From NCBI GenBank assembly GCA_965276635.1, contig CBDIBC010000005.1, positions 2,108,001-2,172,000 of the forward strand: a stretch of DNA of 64,000 nucleotides, written 5' to 3'. Positions within the stretch are counted from its first letter, which is position 1, and each line of letters opens with the position of its first letter. A program made the position numbers and the translations under genes. The notes under the pieces are model-generated. The model was not told the origin of the DNA, ran no database searches, and was given only the letters and a program-made list of their open reading frames with translations. Of this stretch, positions 8,244 through 16,164 are shown in pieces. Source of the DNA: CBDIBC01 sp965276635. GTDB taxonomy: Bacteria > Actinomycetota > Acidimicrobiia > Acidimicrobiales > Palsa-688.

Positions 8244-9139
8244 ATCCACCTTACGTGGTTAGCGGTTGTTGGCCCCGTTGAAAATGGTTTGAGCTCGTTG
8301 GGCTCTCGGATTGGGACGATGTCGATGGGTCGGTCGGCCGAGGAGCGTAGCGAGGTCCCGGATGGGCTTCGGGCTCGGGGTGCAGGTAGTCGACGGTGTC
8401 GACGCCATGCGGATGATGCTGGTGATCCCCTGCGCCCCCCGGTGACGGTTGCCGCCCGACAGTTTTCGGTTGACGAGGGATGCCGTACTCCGGCCCCGCC
8501 AGTTCGTGGCGTCGATGCCCAGGGCAGGCTCTGCGGTGAAAAGCGTGGAGAGGGGGGCCTGGTGGCCCAAGGCGCTTGAGCAGTCGCCGGTTGGCGTCAT
8601 GGCCACGCCCCCTTGCGTCCTGGGCGCTTCATGTGCTCGGCCAACCTCCTCGGCGGCCCGCCGACCCGAAGCGAGCTGCGCCTGGGACGGGCCATTCTGG
8701 TGCCCGCAATAGTGGAGATACCCACTATTCCGGGCACCAGAGCCGTCACCCAGGTGGATGACTGGCGGTCCTGCCACCAGGCGTCCAGGCGTCCAGGCGC
8801 CGGCCGGCCTCCTCTGGGCCGAGGGGGCCTTCGTGCGTTGCGACGGGCCGCGATTGACCCGCGCCCTTTGCCCGACTCCTCAGTTGCCCCCTTGCGAGCC
8901 CGGACGATCAGGGTGCGCGGCACCATGGTGAACGCTCGCGCCAGTGCGGGCTGCGCGGCCCGGCCCGCAGCGGCTCGGGCCAGAGCGGCCCCTGGCCGCG
9001 AGGGTGTCTTTGAGCTGGGCTTGAATGCCCAGCCCTCCTCCCAATTCTCGCAGCAAATCAGGGCCACGGGCGGCGCCGGGCGGTCAACGCGAAAGGCCCT
9101 GACCGGCATGGTTGCGCTGGTCAGGGCCGGCTTCGTCAG
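8244..9139. other. Gene-poor segment between decayed gene and tRNA-Arg
   Basis: About 900 bases with no frame I can assign. A minus-strand frame at 8259-8777 is open but low-complexity and unlike any family I know. The segment holds one strong hairpin (8696-8741, listed separately). It adjoins the 3' end of a tRNA gene, a common site of integration, so it may be residue of an integrated element. No integrase and no repeated tRNA tail were found. Confidence 0.5.
8696..8741. repeat. 20-bp inverted repeat with 6-base loop
   Basis: Arms 8696-8715 and 8722-8741 pair over 20 positions with a single mismatch. The 5' arm contains GTGCCCGCAATAGTGG, the 3' arm contains CCACTATTCCGGGCAC, and the loop is AGATAC. 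It is not next to a recognisable gene and has no T tract. A mobile-element end, a recombination site and a structured RNA are all possible. Confidence 0.85.
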
Positions 9140-9211
9140 TGCCCCCGGGAGGATTCGAACCTCCGCCACCGGCTCCGGAGGCCGGTGCTCTATCCCCTGA
9201 GCTACGAGGGC
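9140..9211 (-). tRNA. tRNA-Arg, anticodon CCG
   Basis: On the minus strand the acceptor GCCCTCG (9211-9205) pairs with CGGGGGC (9147-9141), with one G-U pair, and the discriminator A is at 9140. The D arm (GCTC/GAGC), anticodon stem CCGGC/GCCGG with loop CTCCGGA, and T arm GGAGG-TTCGAAT-CCTCC are all present. The anticodon CCG reads CGG, arginine. No CCA is encoded. Its 3' end faces the scarred region at lower coordinates. Confidence 0.95.
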
Positions 9212-9250
9212 CCTCGAGCCACAAGGGCAAGGCTGGTCAGCATAGGGCAC

Positions 9251-9256
9251 TACATT
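9251..9256 (+). promoter_or_regulatory. -10 element for the response regulator (leaderless)
   Basis: TACATT ends seven bases before GTG 9264, so transcription would begin at or next to the start codon. This decides the start over TTG 9255, which overlaps the hexamer. Confidence 0.5.
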
Positions 9257-9263
9257 GGCGTCC

Positions 9264-9662
9264 GTGTCCGAGGACGTGGCGTCACCGACGGTGCTCGTCG
9301 TCGACGACGACGCCGTCATCATCAACCTCCTGCAGGTGAACTTTGAGCTGGAGGGCTACACCGTCCTGACCGCCCACGACGGTGACGAGGCCATCGAGCG
9401 GGCCCGCCGGGCCCAGCCCGATGTGGTGGTGCTCGACGTGATGATGCCTGGGATGGACGGCATCGAGGTGGCTCGCCGGCTTCGGGCCGACTCCGACACG
9501 GCGCACCTGCCCATCCTCCTGCTGTCGGCCAAGGCGCAGGGATCGGACATGACAGCCGGCCTGGACACCGCCGACGACTACGTCACCAAGCCGTTCGAGC
9601 CCCTGGAGCTGCTGGACCGGGTGGCGGCGCTCGTGGCCAGCCGCGCCGACCGTCGGCCCTGA
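9264..9662 (+). CDS. Single-domain response regulator (receiver only)
   Basis: 132 residues containing only a CheY-like receiver domain. The acidic pocket D14-D15-D16, phospho-acceptor D58 in VVVLDVMMPGMDG and the conserved lysine in YVTKPFEP (near 106) are all present. There is no output domain and no histidine kinase nearby, so it must relay by protein contact. The stop is immediately followed by the lysA ATG, so the two are co-transcribed. The family's usual neighbour at this locus in actinobacteria is argS, which is absent here. GTG 9264 fits a leaderless start. Confidence 0.93.
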   Translation: MSEDVASPTVLVVDDDAVIINLLQVNFELEGYTVLTAHDGDEAIERARRAQPDVVVLDVMMPGMDGIEVARRLRADSDTAHLPILLLSAKAQGSDMTAGLDTADDYVTKPFEPLELLDRVAALVASRADRRP

Positions 9663-11000
9663 ATGCTCTCGGAGCCCGAAGCCACCATCCCCGACGAGCA
9701 GGCGATCACCGGTCACGACCCGACCGTCCCCGTTCCGCTGGGGCTGCTTCCCGACACGGCCACGGTTGACAACGAAGGCCGGTTGGCCATCGGCGGTGTC
9801 GACGTCGGCGAGCTGTGCGAACGGTACGGGACCCCATTGTTCGTCTACGACGAGGTCCACATCCGCAACCGGTGCCAAGAGGCGGTCGCCGGTTTTGGTG
9901 ACGGTGTGGCCTACGCGTCCAAGGCGTTCCTGTGCCGAGCCATGGCTCGACTGGTCCACGAGGAGGGCCTCCGCATCGACGTGGCCACCGGCGGTGAGAT
10001 GCACGTGGCCCTGGCCGCCGGCGTTCCTGCCGCCCGCTTGGTGCTGCACGGAAGCAACAAGTCCGACGCCGAGCTGGCTCGAGCGCTGCAGGAGGGCGTC
10101 GGTCGCATCGTGGTGGACTCCTTCGACGAGCTGGACCGCCTCGACCGGATGACGGCGTCGTCAGGCCAGCGTCCCGACGTGCTCGTGCGAGTCACCCCCG
10201 GCGTCGAAGCCCACACCCACGAGTACGTGCAGACCGGCCAGGACGATTCCAAGTTCGGCTTCGGCCTGGCCTCGGGGGCCGCCGCCGCCGCCGTGTCCCG
10301 GCTCCGGGCCCGATCCCGGGGTCCCCGGCTCGTCGGCATCCACGCCCACATCGGGTCGCAGATATTCGCGCTGGGCTCATTCCACCGGGCCCTGCAACTG
10401 CTCGCCCATTTTTTCAACCCCTTGGACCTCGGGGAGCTCTGCGTCGGCGGCGGTCTCGGCGTGGCCTACGTGCAAGGGGAGTCGGCACCGTCGATACGCG
10501 CCTGGGCGGAGACCCTCATGCGAACGGCGGCCGACGCCGGGATCGACCCCCGGGTGCAGCTGTCGGCCGAGCCCGGGCGGGCCATCGTGGCCGGTGCTGC
10601 CATCACCTGCTACACCGTCGGCACCATCAAGGCCATCCCCGAGGTCCGTACCTACGTCAGCGTGGACGGCGGGATGAGTGACAACCCCCGACCGGTCCTC
10701 TACGGCAGCGGCTACGAGGCGTTCGCCCCGCTGCGGACCACGGCCGATCGCCCGTTGCGGGCCAGCGTCGTCGGCAAGCACTGCGAGTCCGGTGACGTCA
10801 TCGTCCGCAGGGCGGCGTTGCCGGAGGGCCTGTCGGTCGGCGACGTCCTCGCCACCCCCGTGACCGGCGCGTACGGCCACAGCATGGCCTCGACGTACAA
10901 CAAGGTGCCGCGCCCGCCGGTCGTGTTCGTCGCCGACGGGAGCCACCGCCTGGTGGTGCGTCGCGAGACTCTCGACGACCTCCTTGCCCTCGACCTCTGA
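9663..11000 (+). CDS. lysA: Diaminopimelate decarboxylase
   Basis: 445 residues. LysA decarboxylates meso-diaminopimelate to L-lysine, the last step of lysine synthesis, using pyridoxal phosphate. The PLP lysine is K87 in VAYASKAF. GIHAHIGSQIF and the glycine loop GGGLGVAY follow, then SAEPGRAIVAGA, and the dimer-interface motif GKHCESGD lies near 371-378. The ATG abuts the response-regulator stop. A partial copy of a dispersed GC-rich repeat follows the stop before hom. Lysine supply shares aspartate semialdehyde with the downstream hom and thrC genes. Confidence 0.97.
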   Translation: MLSEPEATIPDEQAITGHDPTVPVPLGLLPDTATVDNEGRLAIGGVDVGELCERYGTPLFVYDEVHIRNRCQEAVAGFGDGVAYASKAFLCRAMARLVHEEGLRIDVATGGEMHVALAAGVPAARLVLHGSNKSDAELARALQEGVGRIVVDSFDELDRLDRMTASSGQRPDVLVRVTPGVEAHTHEYVQTGQDDSKFGFGLASGAAAAAVSRLRARSRGPRLVGIHAHIGSQIFALGSFHRALQLLAHFFNPLDLGELCVGGGLGVAYVQGESAPSIRAWAETLMRTAADAGIDPRVQLSAEPGRAIVAGAAITCYTVGTIKAIPEVRTYVSVDGGMSDNPRPVLYGSGYEAFAPLRTTADRPLRASVVGKHCESGDVIVRRAALPEGLSVGDVLATPVTGAYGHSMASTYNKVPRPPVVFVADGSHRLVVRRETLDDLLALDL

Positions 11001-11017
11001 GATGGGAGCGGGCGGGT

Positions 11018-11048
11018 GCGGGGCGCGGCCCGGCGGGGGGCGCTGAGC
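11018..11048. repeat. 31-nt dispersed repeat, copy 1
   Basis: Begins GCGGGGCGCGGCCCGGC and ends GGCGCTGAGC. It matches 31673-31703 at 29 of 31 positions. Both copies lie shortly after a gene stop (lysA here, atpC there) and before the next plus-strand start. Confidence 0.75.
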
Positions 11049-11077
11049 GGGCGGCCGGCCCCCAGCCGTGGCGGCAC

Positions 11078-11083
11078 TACCCT
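11078..11083 (+). promoter_or_regulatory. -10 element for hom (leaderless)
   Basis: TACCCT ends seven bases before ATG 11091. No -35 hexamer is apparent 17 bases upstream. Confidence 0.5.
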
Positions 11084-11090
11084 GGGACGC

Positions 11091-12443
11091 ATGGACAGCA
11101 GCACCCAGGTGCGGGTGGGGCTCCTCGGCTGCGGCAACGTCGGGGCAGCTCTGGCCGGGCTCCTCATCGACGACCGAGACCGGATCGCGGCCCGCAGCGG
11201 CCTCCGGCTCGACCTCACCGCGATTGCCGTGCGCAGCGCGGCGCGCGAACGCGACGTCGCCGTGCCCTCGGGCCTGCTCACCACCGACGCCCAGTCCGTG
11301 GCGACCAGGCCGGACATCGACGTGGTCGTGGAGGTGATCGGCGGCATCGAGCCGGCCAGGACCCTGATCCTGGCTGCCATCAAGTCCGGCAAGCCGGTCG
11401 TCACCGCGAACAAGGAGCTGTTGGCCAACTGCGGCTCGGAGCTCTTCGAGGCCGCCTCCACGGCCGGCGTCGACCTGCTCTTCGAGGCGGCCGTGGCCGG
11501 CGCCATCCCCCTCATCCGGCCGTTGCGCGAATCGCTGGCCGGCGAACGCGTCCGGCGGGTCACCGGCATCGTCAACGGGACGACGAACTTCATCCTCAGC
11601 CGGATGTCGGAGTCGTCTGCCCCCTATCACGACGCGCTGGCCGAGGCCCAAAGCCTGGGTTACGCAGAACGGGACCCGACCGCAGACGTCGAGGGCTTCG
11701 ACGCCGCGGCCAAGGCAGCCATCCTGGCCAACGTGGCCTTCGGTGCCCGAGTGGTGGCCGGCGACGTCTACCGGGAAGGCATCAGCGCTATCACCGCCGA
11801 CGACATCGCCATGGCCCGGCGGTTGGGCTACGCCGTCAAGCTGCTGGCCATCGTCGAGCAGGACCCCCCGACGCGCCAGGACGGCTCGGTCGCTCCCGAC
11901 GACGGCACCGGCCCCGTCGCGGTGCGGGTGCACCCGGCCATGGTCCCCGAGGACCATCCCCTGGCGTCGGTGCGGGACTCGTTCAATGCCGTGTTCGTCG
12001 AGGGTGAGGCATCGGGGGCCATCATGTTGCTCGGCCGGGGGGCCGGGGGCCTTCCGACGGCCAGCGCCGTGCTCGGCGACCTGCTCGACGCAGCCCACAA
12101 CCTGAAGGCGGGAGCACCCGGGCGGCCGGTCACGCTGCACCAGGTGCCCTTGCGGCCCATCGACGACATCAGCGCCGCCTACTACCTGAGCCTGGAGGTG
12201 GCTGACCGCCCTGGCGTGCTGCACGCGGTCGCCGGGGTGCTCGGGAGCCACCGGGTCTCGGTGCGGTCGATGGAGCAGGACGGGTCGCCGCCGGCGGCGA
12301 CACCCGGTGTTCCCGGTGCCCGGCTCGTCTTCATCACCCACCCGGCCCTGGAACGGGACATGCAGGCCTGCCTCCACGATCTGCGCCGCCTCGATGTCGT
12401 CGAGCGCATCGGCAGCCTGATCCGGGTGATCGGCGTCTCGTGA
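11091..12443 (+). CDS. hom: Homoserine dehydrogenase
   Basis: 450 residues. It reduces aspartate semialdehyde to homoserine with NAD(P)H, feeding threonine and methionine. The Rossmann motif GLLGCGNVGAAL lies at 10-21, and VTANKELLANCG and VNGTTNFIL mark the catalytic domain. A C-terminal ACT domain (LSLEVADRPGVLHAVAGVLG, from about 365) is expected to mediate threonine feedback inhibition. ATG 11091 is chosen because the Rossmann fold follows at once and a TANNNT hexamer sits at the leaderless position; the open frame extends upstream to 11016 through a repeat. The stop overlaps the thrC start by four bases. Confidence 0.97.
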   Translation: MDSSTQVRVGLLGCGNVGAALAGLLIDDRDRIAARSGLRLDLTAIAVRSAARERDVAVPSGLLTTDAQSVATRPDIDVVVEVIGGIEPARTLILAAIKSGKPVVTANKELLANCGSELFEAASTAGVDLLFEAAVAGAIPLIRPLRESLAGERVRRVTGIVNGTTNFILSRMSESSAPYHDALAEAQSLGYAERDPTADVEGFDAAAKAAILANVAFGARVVAGDVYREGISAITADDIAMARRLGYAVKLLAIVEQDPPTRQDGSVAPDDGTGPVAVRVHPAMVPEDHPLASVRDSFNAVFVEGEASGAIMLLGRGAGGLPTASAVLGDLLDAAHNLKAGAPGRPVTLHQVPLRPIDDISAAYYLSLEVADRPGVLHAVAGVLGSHRVSVRSMEQDGSPPAATPGVPGARLVFITHPALERDMQACLHDLRRLDVVERIGSLIRVIGVS

Positions 12444-13519
12444 CCACCCGGCCCGGGGGCGGGATGGCGATCGGGGTGAAATCCGGTTGGCGTGGCCTGA
12501 TCGAGGAGTACCGGGAGTTCCTCCCGGTCACGGCGACGACCCCGGTGGTCACGCTCCACGAGGGGGCCACCCCGCTGCTGGCCGCGCCCCGGCTCTCCGA
12601 GCGGGCCGGCGCGACCGTGTTCCTCAAGTTCGAAGGGGCGAACCCGACCGGCTCGTTCAAGGATCGGGGGATGACCATGGCCATCTCCAAGGCGGTGGAG
12701 GAGGGCGCCAAGGCCGTCATCTGCGGGTCGACCGGGAACACCTCGGCGTCGGCCGCCGCCTATGCGGCCCGGGCCGGCCTCACCTGTGCGGTGCTGATAC
12801 CCGACGGCTACATCGCCCTCGGGAAGCTGGCCCAAGCGCTCGTGCACGGAGCTCGGGTCCTGCAGATCCGGGGGAACTTCGACGCCGCCCTCGACATCGT
12901 CAGGGAGCTCGGCGACCGCGCCCCGGTGACGGTCGTGAACTCCATCAATCCCTACCGGATCGAGGGGCAGAAGACCGGGGCCTTCGAGATCGTCGACGTC
13001 CTCGGCGACGCCCCTGACGTCCACTGCATCCCGGTCGGCAACGCCGGGAACATCACCGCCTACTGGAAGGGCTATCGCGAGTACCAAGACGCCGGGCGGG
13101 CCACCCGCCTGCCTCGCATGCTCGGCTTCCAGGCCGCCGGTGCGGCACCGATCGTGGCCGGCCATCCCATCGAATCACCTGAGACGGTGGCCACCGCGAT
13201 CCGCATCGGCAAGCCGGCCTCGTGGTACGGCGCCACCGCCGCGGCGAGCGAGTCGGGGGGCGCCATCTCTGCGGTCACCGACGAGGAGATCCTCGAGGCC
13301 TATCGGTACCTGGCGCGCGAGGAGTCCGTCTTCTGTGAGCCGGCCTCGGCCGCCTCGGTCGCCGGTCTGATCAAGGTTGGGGTGCCGGCGGGCTCGACGG
13401 TGGTGTGCGTGCTCACCGGCCACGGCCTGAAAGACCCCGACATCGCCATCAGCCAGATAGCGGTTCCCACCTCGGTGGATGCCGACCTGCGGGCCGTGCG
13501 CGCCGAGCTCGGGCTCTGA
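12440..13519 (+). CDS. thrC: Threonine synthase
   Basis: 359 residues from GTG 12440, overlapping the hom stop in a GTGA arrangement, so the two are translationally coupled. It is a PLP enzyme converting O-phosphohomoserine to threonine. The PLP lysine is K74 in NPTGSFKDRGM, the phosphate loop GSTGNTSAS follows, and FCEPASAASVAGL lies near the end. An internal ATG at 12464 is a possible alternative start. Homoserine kinase (thrB), which makes the substrate and usually follows thrC in actinobacteria, is not found here; rho comes next. Confidence 0.97.
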   Translation: MTTRPGGGMAIGVKSGWRGLIEEYREFLPVTATTPVVTLHEGATPLLAAPRLSERAGATVFLKFEGANPTGSFKDRGMTMAISKAVEEGAKAVICGSTGNTSASAAAYAARAGLTCAVLIPDGYIALGKLAQALVHGARVLQIRGNFDAALDIVRELGDRAPVTVVNSINPYRIEGQKTGAFEIVDVLGDAPDVHCIPVGNAGNITAYWKGYREYQDAGRATRLPRMLGFQAAGAAPIVAGHPIESPETVATAIRIGKPASWYGATAAASESGGAISAVTDEEILEAYRYLAREESVFCEPASAASVAGLIKVGVPAGSTVVCVLTGHGLKDPDIAISQIAVPTSVDADLRAVRAELGL

Positions 13520-13806
13520 CGGGCGAGCGCAGCGAGTCCGGCTGCCTTGTGGGTCGGGCGTCCCGCTCGGTAGCATTGGATCCTGTCGTTCGCCCTTCCC
13601 GGGGTGGACGCACGGGCGATGCGGGATCTCGGTTCGACGCTCCGCTCGGGGGCCGCACCTACTGCACTGCAGCTGTGACCCTTCTGGCGGGCGTCACTCC
13701 TGTTCCCGCACTGCACGTCGCCCGGCCGGCGCCCGTCGGTCGGTCCCCCTTTTCCCTTCGGTCGGCGACGACCACCCGCGAGCGGAAGAAACGAACGAGG
13801 TAGTCC
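13520..13806 (+). promoter_or_regulatory. rho promoter and long 5' leader
   Basis: TTGTGG at 13547-13552 and TAGCAT at 13571-13576, 18 bases apart, are the best promoter candidate, leaving about 220 untranslated bases before rho. The leader includes a pyrimidine run near 13744-13757 and CTGCACTGCAG-like inverted sequence near 13664-13674. Rho genes are often autoregulated through their leaders. No coding frame is evident. Confidence 0.45.
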
Positions 13807-15903
13807 ATGAGCGAGCAGCAGCTCGAACGCTCGGTGCTGGAGTCGAAGGAGCGAGAGGAGCTCTTCGCCATCGCCGACGCGCTCGGCACCACGCCGACCA
13901 GCCGGGCCCGGAAGTCCGACCTGGTGAACCAGATCCTCCGGGCCACCGGCGTCGAGGCCGGGACCCCGGCCCCCGCCCCGGCCCTGGCCGAAGAGGCCCC
14001 GCGTCGCACCCGGGCCAGGAAGTCGACTGCGGCCACCGCAGATGCCGCCGCCACGGCCGGGACGTCGCCGGATGCTCCATCCGAAGGGGCGCCGACGGCG
14101 AACGGTGCCGCGAACGAGCACGAGGCCAAGCTTCCGGCCGCCCCGGCGGCTCGCACCCGTGCGGCTCGAGACCGGTCGACGACGGGGCGGGGCCGACGCG
14201 CCGCCAACGGAGCCACCCTGGAGAACGACGGGCGTGCCACCGCCCAGCTCTCCCTCGACGGCCCGGGCGACGGTGTCGAAGCTGACGCCGCCGGCGCCGG
14301 CGGCATCCGCCGGGCCCGACGAGCCCTCGACGCCGCCCAGGCTGCGAACGAGCCGACACTGCCCGAGGCTGCCGCCGACTCAGCGGCGGAGCCGCGCCAT
14401 GCCGTGCCCGACGGCCGGGCAGGTGGGGACGATGCCACGGAGGGACGCGTTGCGGAAGGGAACGGCGGCCGGGTCGATGCGGCGAACCGGAGCGTCGGTG
14501 ACGGGTCGAGCCCGGATGGCTCGGATCGGGGTGGTACGGACCGGGGTGGCTCCGATCGTGGTGCCGGTGATCGTGGAGGCGCAGATCGTGCCGGCGCCGA
14601 TCGTGGCGGGGCCGATCGGGCGGCGGCCGATCGTGGGGGTCAGGGCCGGTTCGACAACGAGCCGGGCAACCGCCGCAACCGTCGGCGCCGGGGTCGAGAG
14701 CGCGGCACCGAGCGCCCCGAGCGGGACCTGCAGAGCCAGCCGGCGGAGGTCCCGTACTCGGGTGAGCCCATCCCCGTGCGGGGCTTGCTCGACCTGCGCG
14801 ACGAAGGCTACGGGTTCCTTCGCACCGACGGGTTCCTGCCCAGCGCCGACGACGTCTACGTCTCCATCAGCCAGGTGCGGCGGTTCGCCCTGCGCAAGGG
14901 CGACCACCTCGATGGTGCCGCCCGCCCGGCCGGCAACAACGAGAAGTACCCCGCCCTCCTGCGCATCGACACCGTCAGCGGGCAGAGTCCGGACGAGGCG
15001 CGTGGCCGACCCCGGTTCGACGCGCTGACCCCACTGTTCCCGGACGAGAAGCTCCGTCTGGAGCTGCCCGGCGACCCCGCCAACACCACGGCCCGGATCG
15101 TGGACCTGGTCTCGCCCATCGGCAAGGGCCAGCGCGGCCTGATCGTCTCGCCGCCCAAGGCCGGCAAGACCACCATCCTCAAGCAGATCGCCCACTCGAT
15201 CGAGGCCAACAACCCCGACGTGCACCTCATGGTGCTGCTGGTCGACGAGCGCCCCGAGGAGGTGACCGACATGCGTCGGTCCGTCAAGGGCGAGGTGATC
15301 GCGTCCACCTTCGACCGGCCGTCCGAGGAGCACACCCAGGTTGCCGAGCTGACCATCGAGCGGGCCAAGCGTCTGGTCGAGTCGGGCACAGACGTGGTGA
15401 TCGTCCTCGACGGCATCACCCGGCTCGCTCGTGCCTACAACCTGGCTCAGCCCGCGACGGGCCGGGTCATGTCCGGCGGCATCGACACCGGTGCCCTCTA
15501 CCCGCCCAAGAAGTTCTTCGGAGCAGCGCGGAATATCGAAGAGGGCGGATCGTTGACCATCCTGGCCACTGCATTGGTCGAGACCGGGAGCCGGATGGAC
15601 GAGGTGATCTTCGAGGAGTTCAAGGGCACAGGGAACATGGAGCTGCGTCTCGACCGTCGGCTGGCCGAGCGTCGCGTGTACCCGGCGATCGACGTGAACG
15701 GGTCGTCGACCCGCCACGAGGAGCTGCTCTTCGACCCGATCCAGCTGCCACAGGTCTGGAAGCTTCGACGGGTGCTCAGCGCGCTCGCCGCCGAGGGCAG
15801 CAGTGCCGCCAGTCTCGAGCTGCTGCTCGACAAGCTGAAGTCCACCAGGAGCAACGACGAGTTCCTGGCCGAGGTGGCCAAGAACCCGGCACCGGGCATC
15901 TAG
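13807..15903 (+). CDS. rho: Transcription termination factor Rho
   Basis: 698 residues against about 420 in E. coli. A Rho_N helical domain (near 15-45) is followed by about 250 residues of Ala/Arg/Asp/Gly-rich low complexity, including repeated DRGG-type units near 237-282. Insertions of this kind are known in actinobacterial Rho. Next come the cold-shock-like RNA-binding domain (VRGLLDLRDEGYGFLRTD) and the hexameric RecA-type ATPase with P-loop SPPKAGKTTIL near 447-457 and Walker B VIVLDGITRLARAYN. It terminates transcripts by ATP-driven RNA translocation. The ATG lies six bases after GAGG, and rpmE follows 35 bases after the stop. Confidence 0.98.
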   Translation: MSEQQLERSVLESKEREELFAIADALGTTPTSRARKSDLVNQILRATGVEAGTPAPAPALAEEAPRRTRARKSTAATADAAATAGTSPDAPSEGAPTANGAANEHEAKLPAAPAARTRAARDRSTTGRGRRAANGATLENDGRATAQLSLDGPGDGVEADAAGAGGIRRARRALDAAQAANEPTLPEAAADSAAEPRHAVPDGRAGGDDATEGRVAEGNGGRVDAANRSVGDGSSPDGSDRGGTDRGGSDRGAGDRGGADRAGADRGGADRAAADRGGQGRFDNEPGNRRNRRRRGRERGTERPERDLQSQPAEVPYSGEPIPVRGLLDLRDEGYGFLRTDGFLPSADDVYVSISQVRRFALRKGDHLDGAARPAGNNEKYPALLRIDTVSGQSPDEARGRPRFDALTPLFPDEKLRLELPGDPANTTARIVDLVSPIGKGQRGLIVSPPKAGKTTILKQIAHSIEANNPDVHLMVLLVDERPEEVTDMRRSVKGEVIASTFDRPSEEHTQVAELTIERAKRLVESGTDVVIVLDGITRLARAYNLAQPATGRVMSGGIDTGALYPPKKFFGAARNIEEGGSLTILATALVETGSRMDEVIFEEFKGTGNMELRLDRRLAERRVYPAIDVNGSSTRHEELLFDPIQLPQVWKLRRVLSALAAEGSSAASLELLLDKLKSTRSNDEFLAEVAKNPAPGI

Positions 15904-15938
15904 CCGGACCAGACAACGCCAGAGGACAAGGAGCACCG

Positions 15939-16151
15939 ATGAAGACCGACATCCACCCCACATACGCAACAGCGACCGTCACCTGTTCGTGCGGCAACAC
16001 GTTCACGACCCGCTCGACCAAGGACACCCTGCACACCGAGCTGTGCGACGCGTGCCACCCCTTCTACACCGGCAAGCAGAAGCTGGTGGACACAGGCGGC
16101 CGAGTCGAGCGCTTCGAGCGTCGTTACGGTCGCCGGGGCAAGAAGTCCTGA
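15939..16151 (+). CDS. rpmE: 50S ribosomal protein L31, zinc-binding type
   Basis: 70 residues. The zinc ligands C16, C18, C36 and C39 are all present, so this is the C+ form, often replaced by a cysteine-less paralogue under zinc limitation. MKTDIHPTY is the standard start and AAGGAGCACCG gives a good ribosome site. The rho-rpmE order is conserved in actinobacteria. The stop is 13 bases before the next GTG, implying co-transcription with the hypothetical gene. Confidence 0.97.
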   Translation: MKTDIHPTYATATVTCSCGNTFTTRSTKDTLHTELCDACHPFYTGKQKLVDTGGRVERFERRYGRRGKKS

Positions 16152-16164
16152 TCAGCCACCGGTC

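Noticed and set aside
8259..8777. A 172-codon minus-strand frame as a possible transposase fragment
   Set aside because: No transposase motif could be identified in any of the three frames, so it is left unassigned.
8597..9325. Minus-strand open frame containing a VAQGIEHRPPEP-type peptide
   Set aside because: That peptide is the translation of the tRNA-Arg gene, a well-known annotation artefact.
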